Shown: piece by piece, positions 1 through 8,165 of the stretch
How positions within the stretch are numbered: position 1 is the stretch's first letter
Layout: the number at the start of each line of letters is the position of its first letter
Assembly (NCBI RefSeq): GCF_000308615.1
Contig: NZ_BAGB01000049.1
Coordinates: 1-64,000 of the forward strand
Source: Nocardia jiangxiensis NBRC 101359
GTDB lineage: Bacteria; Actinomycetota; Actinomycetes; Mycobacteriales; Mycobacteriaceae
Direction of reading: 5' to 3'
Length of the DNA stretch: 64,000 nt
Notes under the pieces: model-generated
Seen by the model: only the letters and a program-made list of their open reading frames with translations
What the model was told of the DNA's origin: nothing
Database searches by the model: none
Position numbers and translations under genes: made by a program

Positions 1-31
1 TTACCGCGAGATTCAATAGGAACCCCGACCG

Positions 32-45
32 CTCCCGGCCGGGAG
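32..45 (-). terminator. Short palindrome downstream of ispG
   Basis: A perfect 14-nt self-complementary stretch (CTCCCGGCCGGGAG) lies just past the ispG stop codon. It could form a small GC hairpin or an intermolecular dyad. There is no T-run and no loop, so a role as terminator is only a guess from its position. Confidence 0.25.
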
Positions 46-49
46 GACA

Positions 50-1228
50 TCACCCGACGGTGACGACCGGCTCGCCCGTACCGGACCCTTCGCCCATCTC
101 CTCGGCGATGCGCATGGCCTCCTCGATGAGGGTTTCCACGATCTGATGTTCCGGGACGGTCTTGATGACCTGGCCCTTCACGAAGATCTGGCCCTTGCCG
201 TTACCCGAGGCGACGCCCAGGTCGGCCTCACGAGCCTCACCCGGACCGTTGACGACACAACCCATCACGGCCACGCGCAACGGCACCTCGAGTCCGTCGA
301 GTCCGGCGGTGACCTCGTTGGCCAGGGTGTAGACGTCGACCTGCGCGCGCCCGCAGGACGGGCAGGACACGATCTCGAGTTTGCGCGGACGCAGATTCAG
401 CGACTGCAGAATCTGATCGCCGACCTTGACCTCCTCGGCGGGCGGCGCGGACAGCGAGACGCGGATGGTGTCGCCGATCCCCTCGCTCAACAGCGCGCCG
501 AACGCCACCGCCGACTTGATGGTGCCCTGGAAGGCCGGACCCGCCTCGGTGACGCCCAGGTGCAGCGGATAGTCGCTCTGCGCGGCCAACTGCCGGTACG
601 CCTCGACCATGACCACCGGATCGTTGTGCTTGACCGAGATCTTGATATCGCCGAAGCCGTGCTCCTCGAACAGCGAGGCTTCCCACAGCGCCGATTCGAC
701 CAGCGCTTCGGGGGTGGCCTTGCCGTACTTCTCCAGCATCCGCTTGTCGAGCGAACCGGCGTTGACGCCGATGCGGATCGGGATACCCGCGGCGCCGGCC
801 GCCTTGGCGACCTCCCCGACGCGGCCGTCGAATTCCTTGATGTTGCCCGGATTCACCCGCACCGCAGCACATCCCGCGTCGATGGCGGCGAAGATGTAGC
901 GCGGCTGGAAGTGGATGTCGGCGATCACCGGGATCTTGGATTTGCTGGCGATGGTGGCCAGCGCGTCGGCATCTTCCTGCCGGGGGCACGCCACGCGCAC
1001 GATATCGCAGCCCGAAGCGGTGAGCTGCGCGATCTGCTGGAGGGTGGCGTTGATGTCGTGGGTTTTGGTGGTGGTCATGGACTGCACCGAGATGGGGTGA
1101 TCGCTCCCCACCCCCACAGTGCCGACCATCAGCTGGCGCGTTTTGCGTCGCGGTGACAGGACCGCCGCTGGTGCGGCGGGCATACCCAATGCGATGGCAC
1201 TGGTCACGTTCGGCTGCCTACTTTCCAT
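50..1228 (-). CDS. ispG: 4-hydroxy-3-methylbut-2-enyl diphosphate synthase (flavodoxin), IspG/GcpE
   Basis: This 392-residue protein catalyses the penultimate step of the MEP isoprenoid pathway, reducing MEcPP to HMBPP with a [4Fe-4S] cluster in the cytosol. The C-terminal part carries the cluster motif CPSC near residues 287-290 and a third cysteine near residue 322 in [11 protein letters not shown], and the N-terminal TIM barrel begins with [12 protein letters not shown]. The open frame continues upstream to 1564, but the start at 1228 (MESRQPNV) gives the usual family length and has GGAG 5-6 nt ahead. In mycobacteria the gene sits directly beside rip1 and dxr; here about 11 kb of other genes intervenes although orientation is kept. 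Confidence 0.95.
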   Translation of the reverse strand: MESRQPNVTSAIALGMPAAPAAVLSPRRKTRQLMVGTVGVGSDHPISVQSMTTTKTHDINATLQQIAQLTASGCDIVRVACPRQEDADALATIASKSKIPVIADIHFQPRYIFAAIDAGCAAVRVNPGNIKEFDGRVGEVAKAAGAAGIPIRIGVNAGSLDKRMLEKYGKATPEALVESALWEASLFEEHGFGDIKISVKHNDPVVMVEAYRQLAAQSDYPLHLGVTEAGPAFQGTIKSAVAFGALLSEGIGDTIRVSLSAPPAEEVKVGDQILQSLNLRPRKLEIVSCPSCGRAQVDVYTLANEVTAGLDGLEVPLRVAVMGCVVNGPGEAREADLGVASGNGKGQIFVKGQVIKTVPEHQIVETLIEEAMRIAEEMGEGSGTGEPVVTVG

Positions 1229-1492
1229 ATCTGCTCCACCGGATCTTTCGCCGAGTCTAGTGCTGCCGGATTGGCGGGCGCTGTGTGAGCCTCGATGCAG
1301 GGCAGGCTGGAAGGGCCCGCGGCAGGGATTGAGCCGTACAGGAAGGTATTCGGTGCGCTGCGACGCTTGGTTCTGTGCAACAGGTTTCACATCAGACGCG
1401 CCAGCGGGCCCGATTCGGGCCGCGGCGGCGGTGTGACCGATAACACACCCCAGCGCTCGACGGCGGTTCAGCCCAGATGGTGGAACGCTGCC

Positions 1493-1527
1493 CCGGTAGG
1501 GATCAGCAGGTGGGGTGCCCCTACCGG
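1493..1527 (-). terminator. Hairpin at the 3' end of the DUF397 gene
   Basis: CCGGTAGGG at 1493-1501 and CCCTACCGG at 1519-1527 form 9-bp perfectly paired arms around a 17-nt loop. The stem overlaps the stop codon of the DUF397 gene, which reads toward it, so it is a plausible terminator of the XRE-DUF397 pair. No T-tract follows on the minus strand. The rest of 1229-1520 shows no gene. Confidence 0.45.
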
Positions 1528-1724
1528 TCGAACCCACCCTCCGCGAGGCGATCGGTGAACACATCCCACTCCGCCGAACCGAAGATCAGTGCTGGACCGG
1601 CGGGATTCTTCGAGTCTCGGACGCCGACCTTGCCGCCGTTCAAATGGGCCACCTCGACGCATTCTCCGCCGCTCACGCTTCGGCTGCTCTTGAACCACCG
1701 CGCACCCGATAGATCGACGATCAT
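1521..1724 (-). CDS. DUF397 domain protein
   Basis: A 67-residue protein containing the DUF397 signature: W-F-K-S-S-R-S near residues 10-16, G-E-C-V-E-V-A near 20-26, and V-R-D-S-K near 35-39. DUF397 genes are almost always next to an XRE/DUF5753 regulator gene in actinomycetes and the pair has been proposed to act as a toxin-antitoxin-like or developmental switch (Scr1/BldB neighbourhood type). Here the start codon overlaps the stop of the upstream regulator by 4 nt (ATGA), which indicates translational coupling. The molecular activity is unknown. Confidence 0.88.
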   Translation of the reverse strand: MIVDLSGARWFKSSRSVSGGECVEVAHLNGGKVGVRDSKNPAGPALIFGSAEWDVFTDRLAEGGFDR

Positions 1725-2593
1725 GATCCGTACTCCTTCTGTCTCGCCTCGATGAGACTGCGAGTGTCGTTCTCGCTCAAGGCTACTCGCTCGATATCGG
1801 CCCGAGTGGCGCGATATATTTCGATCTCGGCAGGCTTGTCCAGGTAGAGCGCACCAGCAGAGTTCTCGATATAGATGACCGGCGACTCCGTGAGAGCAGG
1901 ATTCGGATGCTCCGGAAATTCCAGGAAGACAAAGTCTTTGCTGTGCAGACCGAGGTGCACCGGAGCACTGAATGGAACGGTTCTGACTGAAACATTCGGG
2001 AGCCGAGCGATCTCGAGGAGATGTCGCATCTGCTGGACCATGACATCTTTGCCGCCGACGTTTTGACGCAGCGCCGATTCGTTCACGAGGGCTTTCAAGG
2101 TAAAGCTCGGATCGGCAACCCTTTCCTGCCGTTTCGCGAGTAGCCCGAGTTCACTCTCGATGTCCACCGGCTGCCCCTGCAGTTCCCACAGCGCTCGCCG
2201 GTACTCCGGAATCTGAAGCAACCCAGGCAGAATCGCCGACTGCCAGGTCGAATAACTGCAGGCTTCGGCCTCGAGACCGATATACAGCTCTACCCAGGCC
2301 GTAAACCCGCCCGCGAAGGACTGCCACCACCCATCCTTGCGCGACTCCGTCGCCAACCACAGCAGAATCCGTCGATCCTCATCGACGACCCCGTACAGGT
2401 CACACAGCAGATTGACGGTCACACGCTTGATCTCGCTACTGCGGCCGGTTTCCAACCGCCACAACGTCTGCGAGCCCATCTCGCATGCTCGGGCAGCGTG
2501 GGTCCGGCTCATCTTCCGCTCTTCGCGGAACTCACGCAGACGACGGCCGAGCACGCGGCGCGGCAGGGTGCTGTTGCTCAATCGAACGGACAC
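1721..2593 (-). CDS. XRE-family regulator with DUF5753 C-terminal domain
   Basis: About 290 residues. The N-terminal third is a helix-turn-helix (LGRRLREFREERKMSRTHAA, then M-G-S-Q-T-L-W-R-L-E-T-G-R), and the rest is the DUF5753 domain (A-I-L-P-G-L-L-Q-I-P-E-Y, V-P-F-S, F-V-F-L-E-F). This is the Scr1-type antitoxin-like regulator family of actinomycetes. The frame is open to 2626, so starts at 2614 (ATG) or 2626 (GTG) are also possible; the GTG at 2593 gives the usual start of the family (V-S-V-R-L-S-N-S-T-L-P-R-R). It is cotranscribed with the overlapping DUF397 gene. A perfect palindrome 56-76 bp upstream is a candidate autoregulatory operator. Confidence 0.9.
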   Translation of the reverse strand: MSVRLSNSTLPRRVLGRRLREFREERKMSRTHAARACEMGSQTLWRLETGRSSEIKRVTVNLLCDLYGVVDEDRRILLWLATESRKDGWWQSFAGGFTAWVELYIGLEAEACSYSTWQSAILPGLLQIPEYRRALWELQGQPVDIESELGLLAKRQERVADPSFTLKALVNESALRQNVGGKDVMVQQMRHLLEIARLPNVSVRTVPFSAPVHLGLHSKDFVFLEFPEHPNPALTESPVIYIENSAGALYLDKPAEIEIYRATRADIERVALSENDTRSLIEARQKEYGS

Positions 2594-2648
2594 TGGGAAA
2601 CACCAACCTTTCATTTGCGGGACCACCGTCGTACGCGACGTACAGATT

Positions 2649-2669
2649 CATTCCATTTCAAATGGAATG
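2649..2669. promoter_or_regulatory. Perfect 21-bp palindrome, candidate XRE operator
   Basis: Two 10-bp arms (CATTCCATTT and AAATGGAATG) flank a single central C. It sits in the 285-bp AT-richer gap between the leftward XRE gene and the rightward tiny-gene operon that begins at 2879, so one dimer bound here could control both. Binding by the neighbouring XRE protein is inferred from position only. Confidence 0.6.
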
Positions 2670-2878
2670 CTCCGAACGTTCCAAACCATGTGGAGTGATT
2701 TCGTTCCCGGGCGAAATCCAACGGCGGCTCCCAACCGTACCCGTTCGGTGATTTACTGGCATACGTACGCGGCCATCGGATCTCACCGCTCAGTGGTCTA
2801 TTTCGCCGATGCCACAACGTTTTTCCGCATTGCGCTTTTCCGCACCGACACCCGATCCATCGAGCAAAGAAACGGAAG

Positions 2879-3040
2879 ATGCTGCACTACACCAGAACCG
2901 GCGACACCATCGTCATCCCGTCGCAAGTGCGCGAACACGCCGGACCCGACCTCGCACACGACCGGACGCAGCGCCACCTGGTCCACCGAATCAACCGGCG
3001 TCTCGCCCGAAAGTCGCACGGCCAGGGTGATGCCCGATGA
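2879..3040 (+). CDS. Small basic protein, first of a three-gene overlapping operon
   Basis: A 53-residue protein starting MLHYTRTGDTIVIPSQVR and rich in His, Arg and Gln. It has no recognised domain. The ATG follows GGAAG by a few bases (AACGGAAGATG), a weak ribosome-binding site. Its TGA overlaps the ATG of the next gene by 4 nt. Very small genes like this commonly sit opposite XRE/DUF397 pairs in actinomycetes, which is family-level knowledge; the function is unknown. Confidence 0.55.
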   Translation: MLHYTRTGDTIVIPSQVREHAGPDLAHDRTQRHLVHRINRRLARKSHGQGDAR

Positions 3041-3393
3041 ACCCGATGTCCGCCTGGGACGAACTGTCGAGCATCGTCACCGTCCTCACCGGCTGCGCGG
3101 TGGCCCTGCTCGCCCTCGGCTGCCTGTGGCCGAACCCCCGCCCCACCCTGCAACCCCGTCGCCCACGCCACCCCCACGGCCCTACCCCACGACCTCGTCA
3201 CCCACACCAACCCCACGGCCCCACCCCGTCGTCCTGCAGCCCACCCCCGAAACCGTTCACCCTCACCACCGCCCACCGCGACATGCAACTCCACCGCGAC
3301 CACACCTGCGCCCGCAAACGCGCCGCCTTCGCCGCCCTGGTGGCCGCCGGCCACATCACCCCCGACTCCTACCGCCCCTGGCGCCACCCATGA
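3037..3393 (+). CDS. Small membrane-anchored Pro/His/Arg-rich protein
   Basis: 118 residues. An N-terminal hydrophobic segment (I-V-T-V-L-T-G-C-A-V-A-L-L-A-L-G-C-L, residues about 13-30) is followed by a low-complexity Pro/Arg/His stretch (residues about 32-80) and a short C-terminal segment (T-T-A-H-R-D-M-Q-L-H-R-D-H-T-C-A) that looks helical. It overlaps both neighbours by 4 nt, so the three genes are translationally coupled. Function unknown. The low-complexity DNA produces long spurious ORFs in other frames here. Confidence 0.55.
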   Translation: MNPMSAWDELSSIVTVLTGCAVALLALGCLWPNPRPTLQPRRPRHPHGPTPRPRHPHQPHGPTPSSCSPPPKPFTLTTAHRDMQLHRDHTCARKRAAFAALVAAGHITPDSYRPWRHP

Positions 3394-3605
3394 CCAACCG
3401 AGACGAACCACCGACCACCCCAACACAATTCCCCCCACTCCTGATCCGAGCAATCGCCCTCACCGCCCGAGCCACCACCCAGGGGTACCGCCTCGTCCGC
3501 CAAAACCCCACCCCCTACAAATGGCAACTACTCGACATCACCGACAACACTCCCATCCACACCGCAGATACCCTCGAGGAGATCGAAACCTGGCTCGACA
3601 CATAG
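3390..3605 (+). CDS. Small hypothetical protein, third of the overlapping operon
   Basis: 71 residues, MTNRDEPPTTPTQFPPLLIR at the start and a C-terminal part (Y-K-W-Q-L-L-D-I-T-D-N-T-P-I-H-T-A-D-T-L-E-E-I) that resembles a small beta-beta-alpha fold, similar in look to short actinobacterial proteins of unknown function. ATG overlaps the previous TGA. It converges on the kinase gene with a 41-bp gap. No function can be assigned. Confidence 0.6.
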   Translation: MTNRDEPPTTPTQFPPLLIRAIALTARATTQGYRLVRQNPTPYKWQLLDITDNTPIHTADTLEEIETWLDT

Positions 3606-3646
3606 CCATCGCCGAACCGCAACCGCCGATGGATCTGTCGATCACG

Positions 3647-6600
3647 TCAGGTGCTCTGCCTGCTCGGGTCGTCGATCACCCAGGCGGCGATCTGCACGCG
3701 GGAGTTGAATCCGAGCTTGGCGAGAATGTGTTCGACGTGGCCCTGCGCTGTGCGTTGGGATATCACGAGTTTCGCGGCGATCTGCTTGTTGCTCAGGCCC
3801 TGAGCGACCAGGTCGGCGACCTGTCGCTCCCGATTGGTCAGGAGCTCGGAGGGGCGAGAGGTCGCGGTGGCGCTGTCTTTTCCGACCGCGAAGGCGAGTG
3901 CGGCATCCATGCCCATCGACTGACCGCGCCGAAACGCACCGGCGAATTTCCGATTGCCGAGCGCGCGACGTGCTGTCTCCCCGCATTCCCGGTGAAGAGG
4001 CGACATATCCGGAGAGATGATCGTGGCGCTGTTCCCCGCCGGCCAGATGGTGTCGGTGGCGCCCATCAGCACCGCGGCCCGTTCGGGATCGATATCCGCC
4101 ACGATCCATGCCAAGGATTGAAGCACGAAAGAGGCACTGACCGGGCTGTTCAACTCGTTGCACAGACCCAGTGCGGTCTGGATCAATTGCTGTGCGCGGT
4201 CCCGATCGCCCTGCTGCCACGCTGCTACACCCATTCCGCGCAGCGCGGCACAGCGATAGGCCAGCTCGCCGGACGCTTCGGTGACAGCGAGTAGTTGTCG
4301 GGAGAATTCCTCCGCCCGTTCCCGGTCACCGTGCACCTCAGAGGCCCATCCGAGGTAGGTCAAGGCGCTGATGAACAGTCCGGATTCCTGGTGCGAGCGC
4401 ATTCGCCGCACCGCGCTTTCGAGCGACGAGCATGCGCTGGCGGCGTCGCCGCTCAGGAGTGCGAAGGTGCCCTCGGCGTGATCGAGGTAAGCCTGGATCA
4501 CGGGACTCCGGTCCCGTTCCGCGAGCGACTGCACCTCCGCCAGAGAAGCTTCAGCGGTACGGAAATCCCCGTGCGCGGCGGCGAGTTGGAGGTCGACCCA
4601 GAGCGCCGGTACACGATCGGGTATCGACCGGGCCTCGGGACACGCCAGCGCACGCTCGATCCACGATCGGCCTTCGCCGTACAGCCCACCGAAGAACCAG
4701 AACCCGTGCAGTGCGGCAGCAATCTGCAGGGCCGCGTGCGCCGACTCCGTGGTCCGATCGCCGATGAAGAATTCGAGTGCTTCGCGAAGGCTCGGCTTCT
4801 CCCTGCCGAGGCGGGCGAGCCAGTACGGTTGCCGGCTGCTGAGCCACTCGGCTTCGGCCTCCAGGGCGAGCTCTCGATACCATTCCGCGTGCCGTCGCCG
4901 CAGCTCCTGGTATTCACCGGATTCCTGCAACTTCTCCCGACCGTATTCGCGCAGGGTTTCGAGCATCCGGAAACGTACTGCGGTACCGACCTCCTCCCGG
5001 ACCAGAATCGACTTGTCCACCAGCGACGACAGCACATCGAGCACGTCCTCCGGTGTCAGCGCGGCGCCGGACACCTGCGTGGCTGCGGTGAGTCCGAAAG
5101 ACCCGGCGAAGATCGTCAGACGGGCCCACAGCTGTTGCTCCGCCGCCGTACACAGGTCGTAACTCCAGTCGATACAGGACCGCAGAGCCTGCTGCCGCGT
5201 GGGCGCGGCCCGGCTTCCGTGGGTCAGCAACGAGTAGCGGTCATCGAGGTGCCGCAGGATCTGCGTCGGCGACATCGAACGCAGGCGAGCCGCCGCCAGC
5301 TCGATCGCGAGCGGTAAACCGTCGAGTCGGGCACAGATCTGCGCTATCGCCGACTGGTTTCGCTCGTCGAGCTGGAATCCCGGCAGGGCTGCGACGGCGC
5401 GGTCGGTGAACAGAGTCACGGCGTCGAAACGGGGTATCCGCTGGGGAGTATGTTCCCGGTCCTGGTCCGGAATCGTCAATGGCGGCACCTGGACCACCGA
5501 TTCTCCGGCGATGTTCAGCGCCTCGCGGCTCGTGGCGAGGATCCGCAGATCCGGGCAACTGCGCAGCAGGGTGTCGGCCAGTTTCGCTGTCGCATCCACC
5601 AGGTGCTCGCAATTGTCCAAGATCAGCAGCGTCTCGCGAGTGGCCAAGAACCGCATCACCACCTGGAGCAGCGATGCTCCCGGGACATCTCGGAGGCCGA
5701 GCACGGCTGCGATCGCGTCGACCAGGAGTGCCGGGTCGGATAGCTCGGCGAGTTCCACCAGCCATGTTCCATCGGCGAAGTCGCGTTGTTGGGCCGAGGC
5801 GGCCCGCAACGCCAAACGTGTCTTCCCGACACCCCCGATGCCGGTCAGTGTCACCAGCCTGGACGACGACAGGAGGTTCTTGACCTCTGCCATCTCGCTG
5901 CGCCGATTGATGAAACTGGTCAACTCCGACGGCAGATTGCCGCGGCCCCGGCCGCTTCCCGGCTCGCCCGGGGTCGCCGGATACTGCGACGGAACGGGAG
6001 TTTCCCGAACGTCGGCCTTCCGGCCCGGCTCGGTGGGCAGCGCCATGGCATCCACCGGGAATCCGTGACGCTGCTGAATCCGGCGCAGGGCGCTGCCGAA
6101 GGCGGTGGCGGTCGGGCGGGCGGTGCGGTCGCGGCTCATCGCCGCCGCCACGAGTGACACCACGTCATCGGTCAGGCCGCTGACCCGCAGATCCGGTACC
6201 GGCTCGGTGGTGATCCGCAAGAACTGCGTCATCACGTTCTCGCCCTCGCGGCGCTCGAACGGCGCGTGGCCGGTCAAGGCGCTGAACAGCGTCGCGCCCA
6301 GCCCGTACACATCCGAGGCAGGGCCCGGTGTGTCACCTTCGAGAACCTCCGGGGCGGTGTACGCCGGTGATCCCGTCAGGGTGCCCGCGGCTGTGCGGAA
6401 ACCGCCGGTGATGTGCGCGATGCCGAAGTCCGTCAGGGCCGGTTCGCCGTATTCGGTGAGCAGGATATTCCCCGGCTTGACGTCACGGTGCACGATGCCG
6501 AGACGGTGAGCGCTCTCGAGCGCTCCGGCGATCTTGACCCCGATCGACAGCGTTCGCTCCAAGGAGAGCGGTCCGTGCTCACGGAGCCACACCTCCAAGG

Positions 6601-6928
6601 AGTCCGCCGAGTGGAACGGCATGACCAGGTACGGTCTGCCGCCGGCGGTGGTGCCGACCTCGAGGACCGTCACGATGTTCGGATGCCCGGTCAAGCGACC
6701 CATTGCCCGTTGTTCGCGCAGGAAGCGCGCTCTGCTGTCGGGGTCCAGGTCATCGGTCGACACCTTCACCGCGACCGTCCGGTCCAGCGCCGCCTGCCAG
6801 CAGCGGTACACCACGCCGAATCCGCCGCGGCCGACCTCCACCGCGTCCTCGAAACCTGCAGCTTCCAACTCCGCCGTGAGAGGTGTGACAACCTCACGAC
6901 GGGTATGGAGAGAGTCGTCGTCACTCAT
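3647..6928 (-). CDS. PknK-like Ser/Thr kinase fused to an NB-ARC ATPase and a LuxR HTH
   Basis: A 1093-residue one-protein signalling chain. The N-terminal kinase (about 25-285) has K55, the catalytic H147-R148-D149 followed by KPGN, and D167-F-G. The middle carries a P-loop (L-T-G-I-G-G-V-G-K-T-R) and Walker B (T-L-L-I-L-D-N-C-E-H) of the AfsR/NB-ARC type, then a helical TPR-like region, and the last 60 residues are a LuxR/FixJ HTH (L-T-N-R-E-R-Q-V-A-D-L-V, S-N-K-Q-I-A). Mycobacterium tuberculosis PknK has a near-identical N-terminus (M-T-D-V-D-P-H-A-T-R-R versus M-S-D-D-D-S-L-H-T-R-R here), which supports the start at 6928 over the one at 6943. The kinase is expected to be cytosolic; a phosphorylation-controlled DNA-binding output is inferred. 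Confidence 0.9.
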   Translation of the reverse strand: MSDDDSLHTRREVVTPLTAELEAAGFEDAVEVGRGGFGVVYRCWQAALDRTVAVKVSTDDLDPDSRARFLREQRAMGRLTGHPNIVTVLEVGTTAGGRPYLVMPFHSADSLEVWLREHGPLSLERTLSIGVKIAGALESAHRLGIVHRDVKPGNILLTEYGEPALTDFGIAHITGGFRTAAGTLTGSPAYTAPEVLEGDTPGPASDVYGLGATLFSALTGHAPFERREGENVMTQFLRITTEPVPDLRVSGLTDDVVSLVAAAMSRDRTARPTATAFGSALRRIQQRHGFPVDAMALPTEPGRKADVRETPVPSQYPATPGEPGSGRGRGNLPSELTSFINRRSEMAEVKNLLSSSRLVTLTGIGGVGKTRLALRAASAQQRDFADGTWLVELAELSDPALLVDAIAAVLGLRDVPGASLLQVVMRFLATRETLLILDNCEHLVDATAKLADTLLRSCPDLRILATSREALNIAGESVVQVPPLTIPDQDREHTPQRIPRFDAVTLFTDRAVAALPGFQLDERNQSAIAQICARLDGLPLAIELAAARLRSMSPTQILRHLDDRYSLLTHGSRAAPTRQQALRSCIDWSYDLCTAAEQQLWARLTIFAGSFGLTAATQVSGAALTPEDVLDVLSSLVDKSILVREEVGTAVRFRMLETLREYGREKLQESGEYQELRRRHAEWYRELALEAEAEWLSSRQPYWLARLGREKPSLREALEFFIGDRTTESAHAALQIAAALHGFWFFGGLYGEGRSWIERALACPEARSIPDRVPALWVDLQLAAAHGDFRTAEASLAEVQSLAERDRSPVIQAYLDHAEGTFALLSGDAASACSSLESAVRRMRSHQESGLFISALTYLGWASEVHGDRERAEEFSRQLLAVTEASGELAYRCAALRGMGVAAWQQGDRDRAQQLIQTALGLCNELNSPVSASFVLQSLAWIVADIDPERAAVLMGATDTIWPAGNSATIISPDMSPLHRECGETARRALGNRKFAGAFRRGQSMGMDAALAFAVGKDSATATSRPSELLTNRERQVADLVAQGLSNKQIAAKLVISQRTAQGHVEHILAKLGFNSRVQIAAWVIDDPSRQST

Positions 6929-7246
6929 CGGCCACTGGGACATCCGGCGGGTTCGTAGACAGTGGGCATCCTTTGCTGATCGTTCGCCGTGTCCACTTTA
7001 TCGCCTGAAATCGGGGTTTCGGCCCGGATCGCGTGATCGTGCTGAACCGCGGATGCCGCGCTGCCGAGCACCAGGCAGGTGCTGTGCGCGCGCATTGTCA
7101 CAGCCGTGGTCGTGCCGGACACGTTCACGCATCGCCCGGCAGTCCGCACGCAACGCGGAGTCTGCGGACCTTCCTGCATTCAGGCTTCGAAAGTCGTTGT
7201 CGTACAAGGGAATCATCCGTTCCGTCGGTGTCCGTAGGATGGCGAG
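6929..7246. other. Intergenic region, no gene seen
   Basis: About 318 bp between the divergent kinase and nitroreductase genes. Open frames on the minus strand (6925-7179, 6998-7216) have no recognisable protein features and no ribosome-binding site. Promoters for both flanking genes must lie here, but no clear consensus was found. Confidence 0.5.
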
Positions 7247-7909
7247 GTGGACGTCTACCGTGCGGTGCAGACCAGACAGTCGATTCAGGCATTCACCGAG
7301 GAGCCGGTGGATCGGGCGGTCCTGGAGCGGGTGCTCGGGGCGGCGGCTCGGTCACCATCCGGGGGCAACCTGCAGCCGTGGCACATCTATGTGCTCAGCG
7401 GTGATCCGTTGGCGGAGTTGAAGAAACGGGTCGGCCGGCGGATCGCGGCGGGTGATTCCGGGGACGAGCGGGAGTTCGCGGTCTACCCGCCCGATCTGGC
7501 CTCGCCGTATCGGGAGCGCATTGCCGACATGGGTGCGCGCCGGTACGGCGCGATCGGCATCGCCCGCGACGACGCCGCCGGACGCGCCCGTGTCAGAGCC
7601 GAGAACTGGAACTGCTTCGGCGCATCCACCGCCCTGTTCTGCTACCTGGACCGCGACATGCCCGCCCCGCAATGGGCCGACGCGGGCATGTACCTGCAGA
7701 CTGTGATGCTGCTACTGCGTCAGGAGGGGCTGCACAGCTGCGCCCAGATCGCCTGGTCCGAATACCACCGCGCCGTGGCCGAGACGATCGCGCCGCCACC
7801 GCAGCGAATCCTGTTCTGCGGCATGTCCATCGGCCATCCCGACCCCGAAGTCCCGCACCCGCACAGCATCCGGGCCCCGCTCTCCGAAACCGTGACGTTC
7901 CTCGACTGA
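7247..7909 (+). CDS. Nitroreductase-family FMN oxidoreductase
   Basis: 220 residues with the nitroreductase fold. The N-terminus holds the FMN-binding R-x-S-I-Q-A-F (residues about 9-16) and A-A-R-S-P-S-G-G-N-L-Q-P-W (33-45), and the C-terminal half has the usual G-M-Y-L-Q-T-V-M-L-L segment and F-C-G-M-S-I-G-H-P-D. It probably reduces nitroaromatics, quinones or enones with NAD(P)H; the true substrate is unknown. It starts with GTG at 7247 shortly after a weak GGCGAG. It stands alone, divergent from the kinase gene. Confidence 0.87.
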   Translation: MDVYRAVQTRQSIQAFTEEPVDRAVLERVLGAAARSPSGGNLQPWHIYVLSGDPLAELKKRVGRRIAAGDSGDEREFAVYPPDLASPYRERIADMGARRYGAIGIARDDAAGRARVRAENWNCFGASTALFCYLDRDMPAPQWADAGMYLQTVMLLLRQEGLHSCAQIAWSEYHRAVAETIAPPPQRILFCGMSIGHPDPEVPHPHSIRAPLSETVTFLD

Positions 7910-8165
7910 GCGTCGGGTGATCCGCAATTGTTCCGAGAGGAGGGTGGCGGCGCTGCCCTCGGTCGGCTGATCAGCATCCTGGAGCCTCGACTCGGCGCCG
8001 ACCGCATCCGTCTCATCGTCTGGTCCGACAACTGACGCGTGGTCGACGAACACCCCGACCAGGTAATTCACGGCTGAAATCTGGGTGAGTAGAACCCTTC
8101 TGAGCGCCCCCGGCGAAATCTACTGTGGCTGACCGAGTCGACGCTGGAGCAGAAGAGGATCACCC

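Noticed and set aside
2337-3605. 422-codon plus-strand open frame
   Set aside because: Its first half is antisense to the XRE gene and its middle lies out of frame with two better small genes; only its last 71 codons (3390-3605) are taken as a gene.
6998-7216. Minus-strand 72-codon frame in the kinase/nitroreductase gap
   Set aside because: No family likeness, Arg-rich shadow composition and no ribosome-binding site.
7910-8165. Possible coding fragment after the nitroreductase gene
   Set aside because: A short frame ends with a protein-like helix (G-R-L-I-S-I-L-E-P-R-L), but no start codon, ribosome-binding site or family match could be found.
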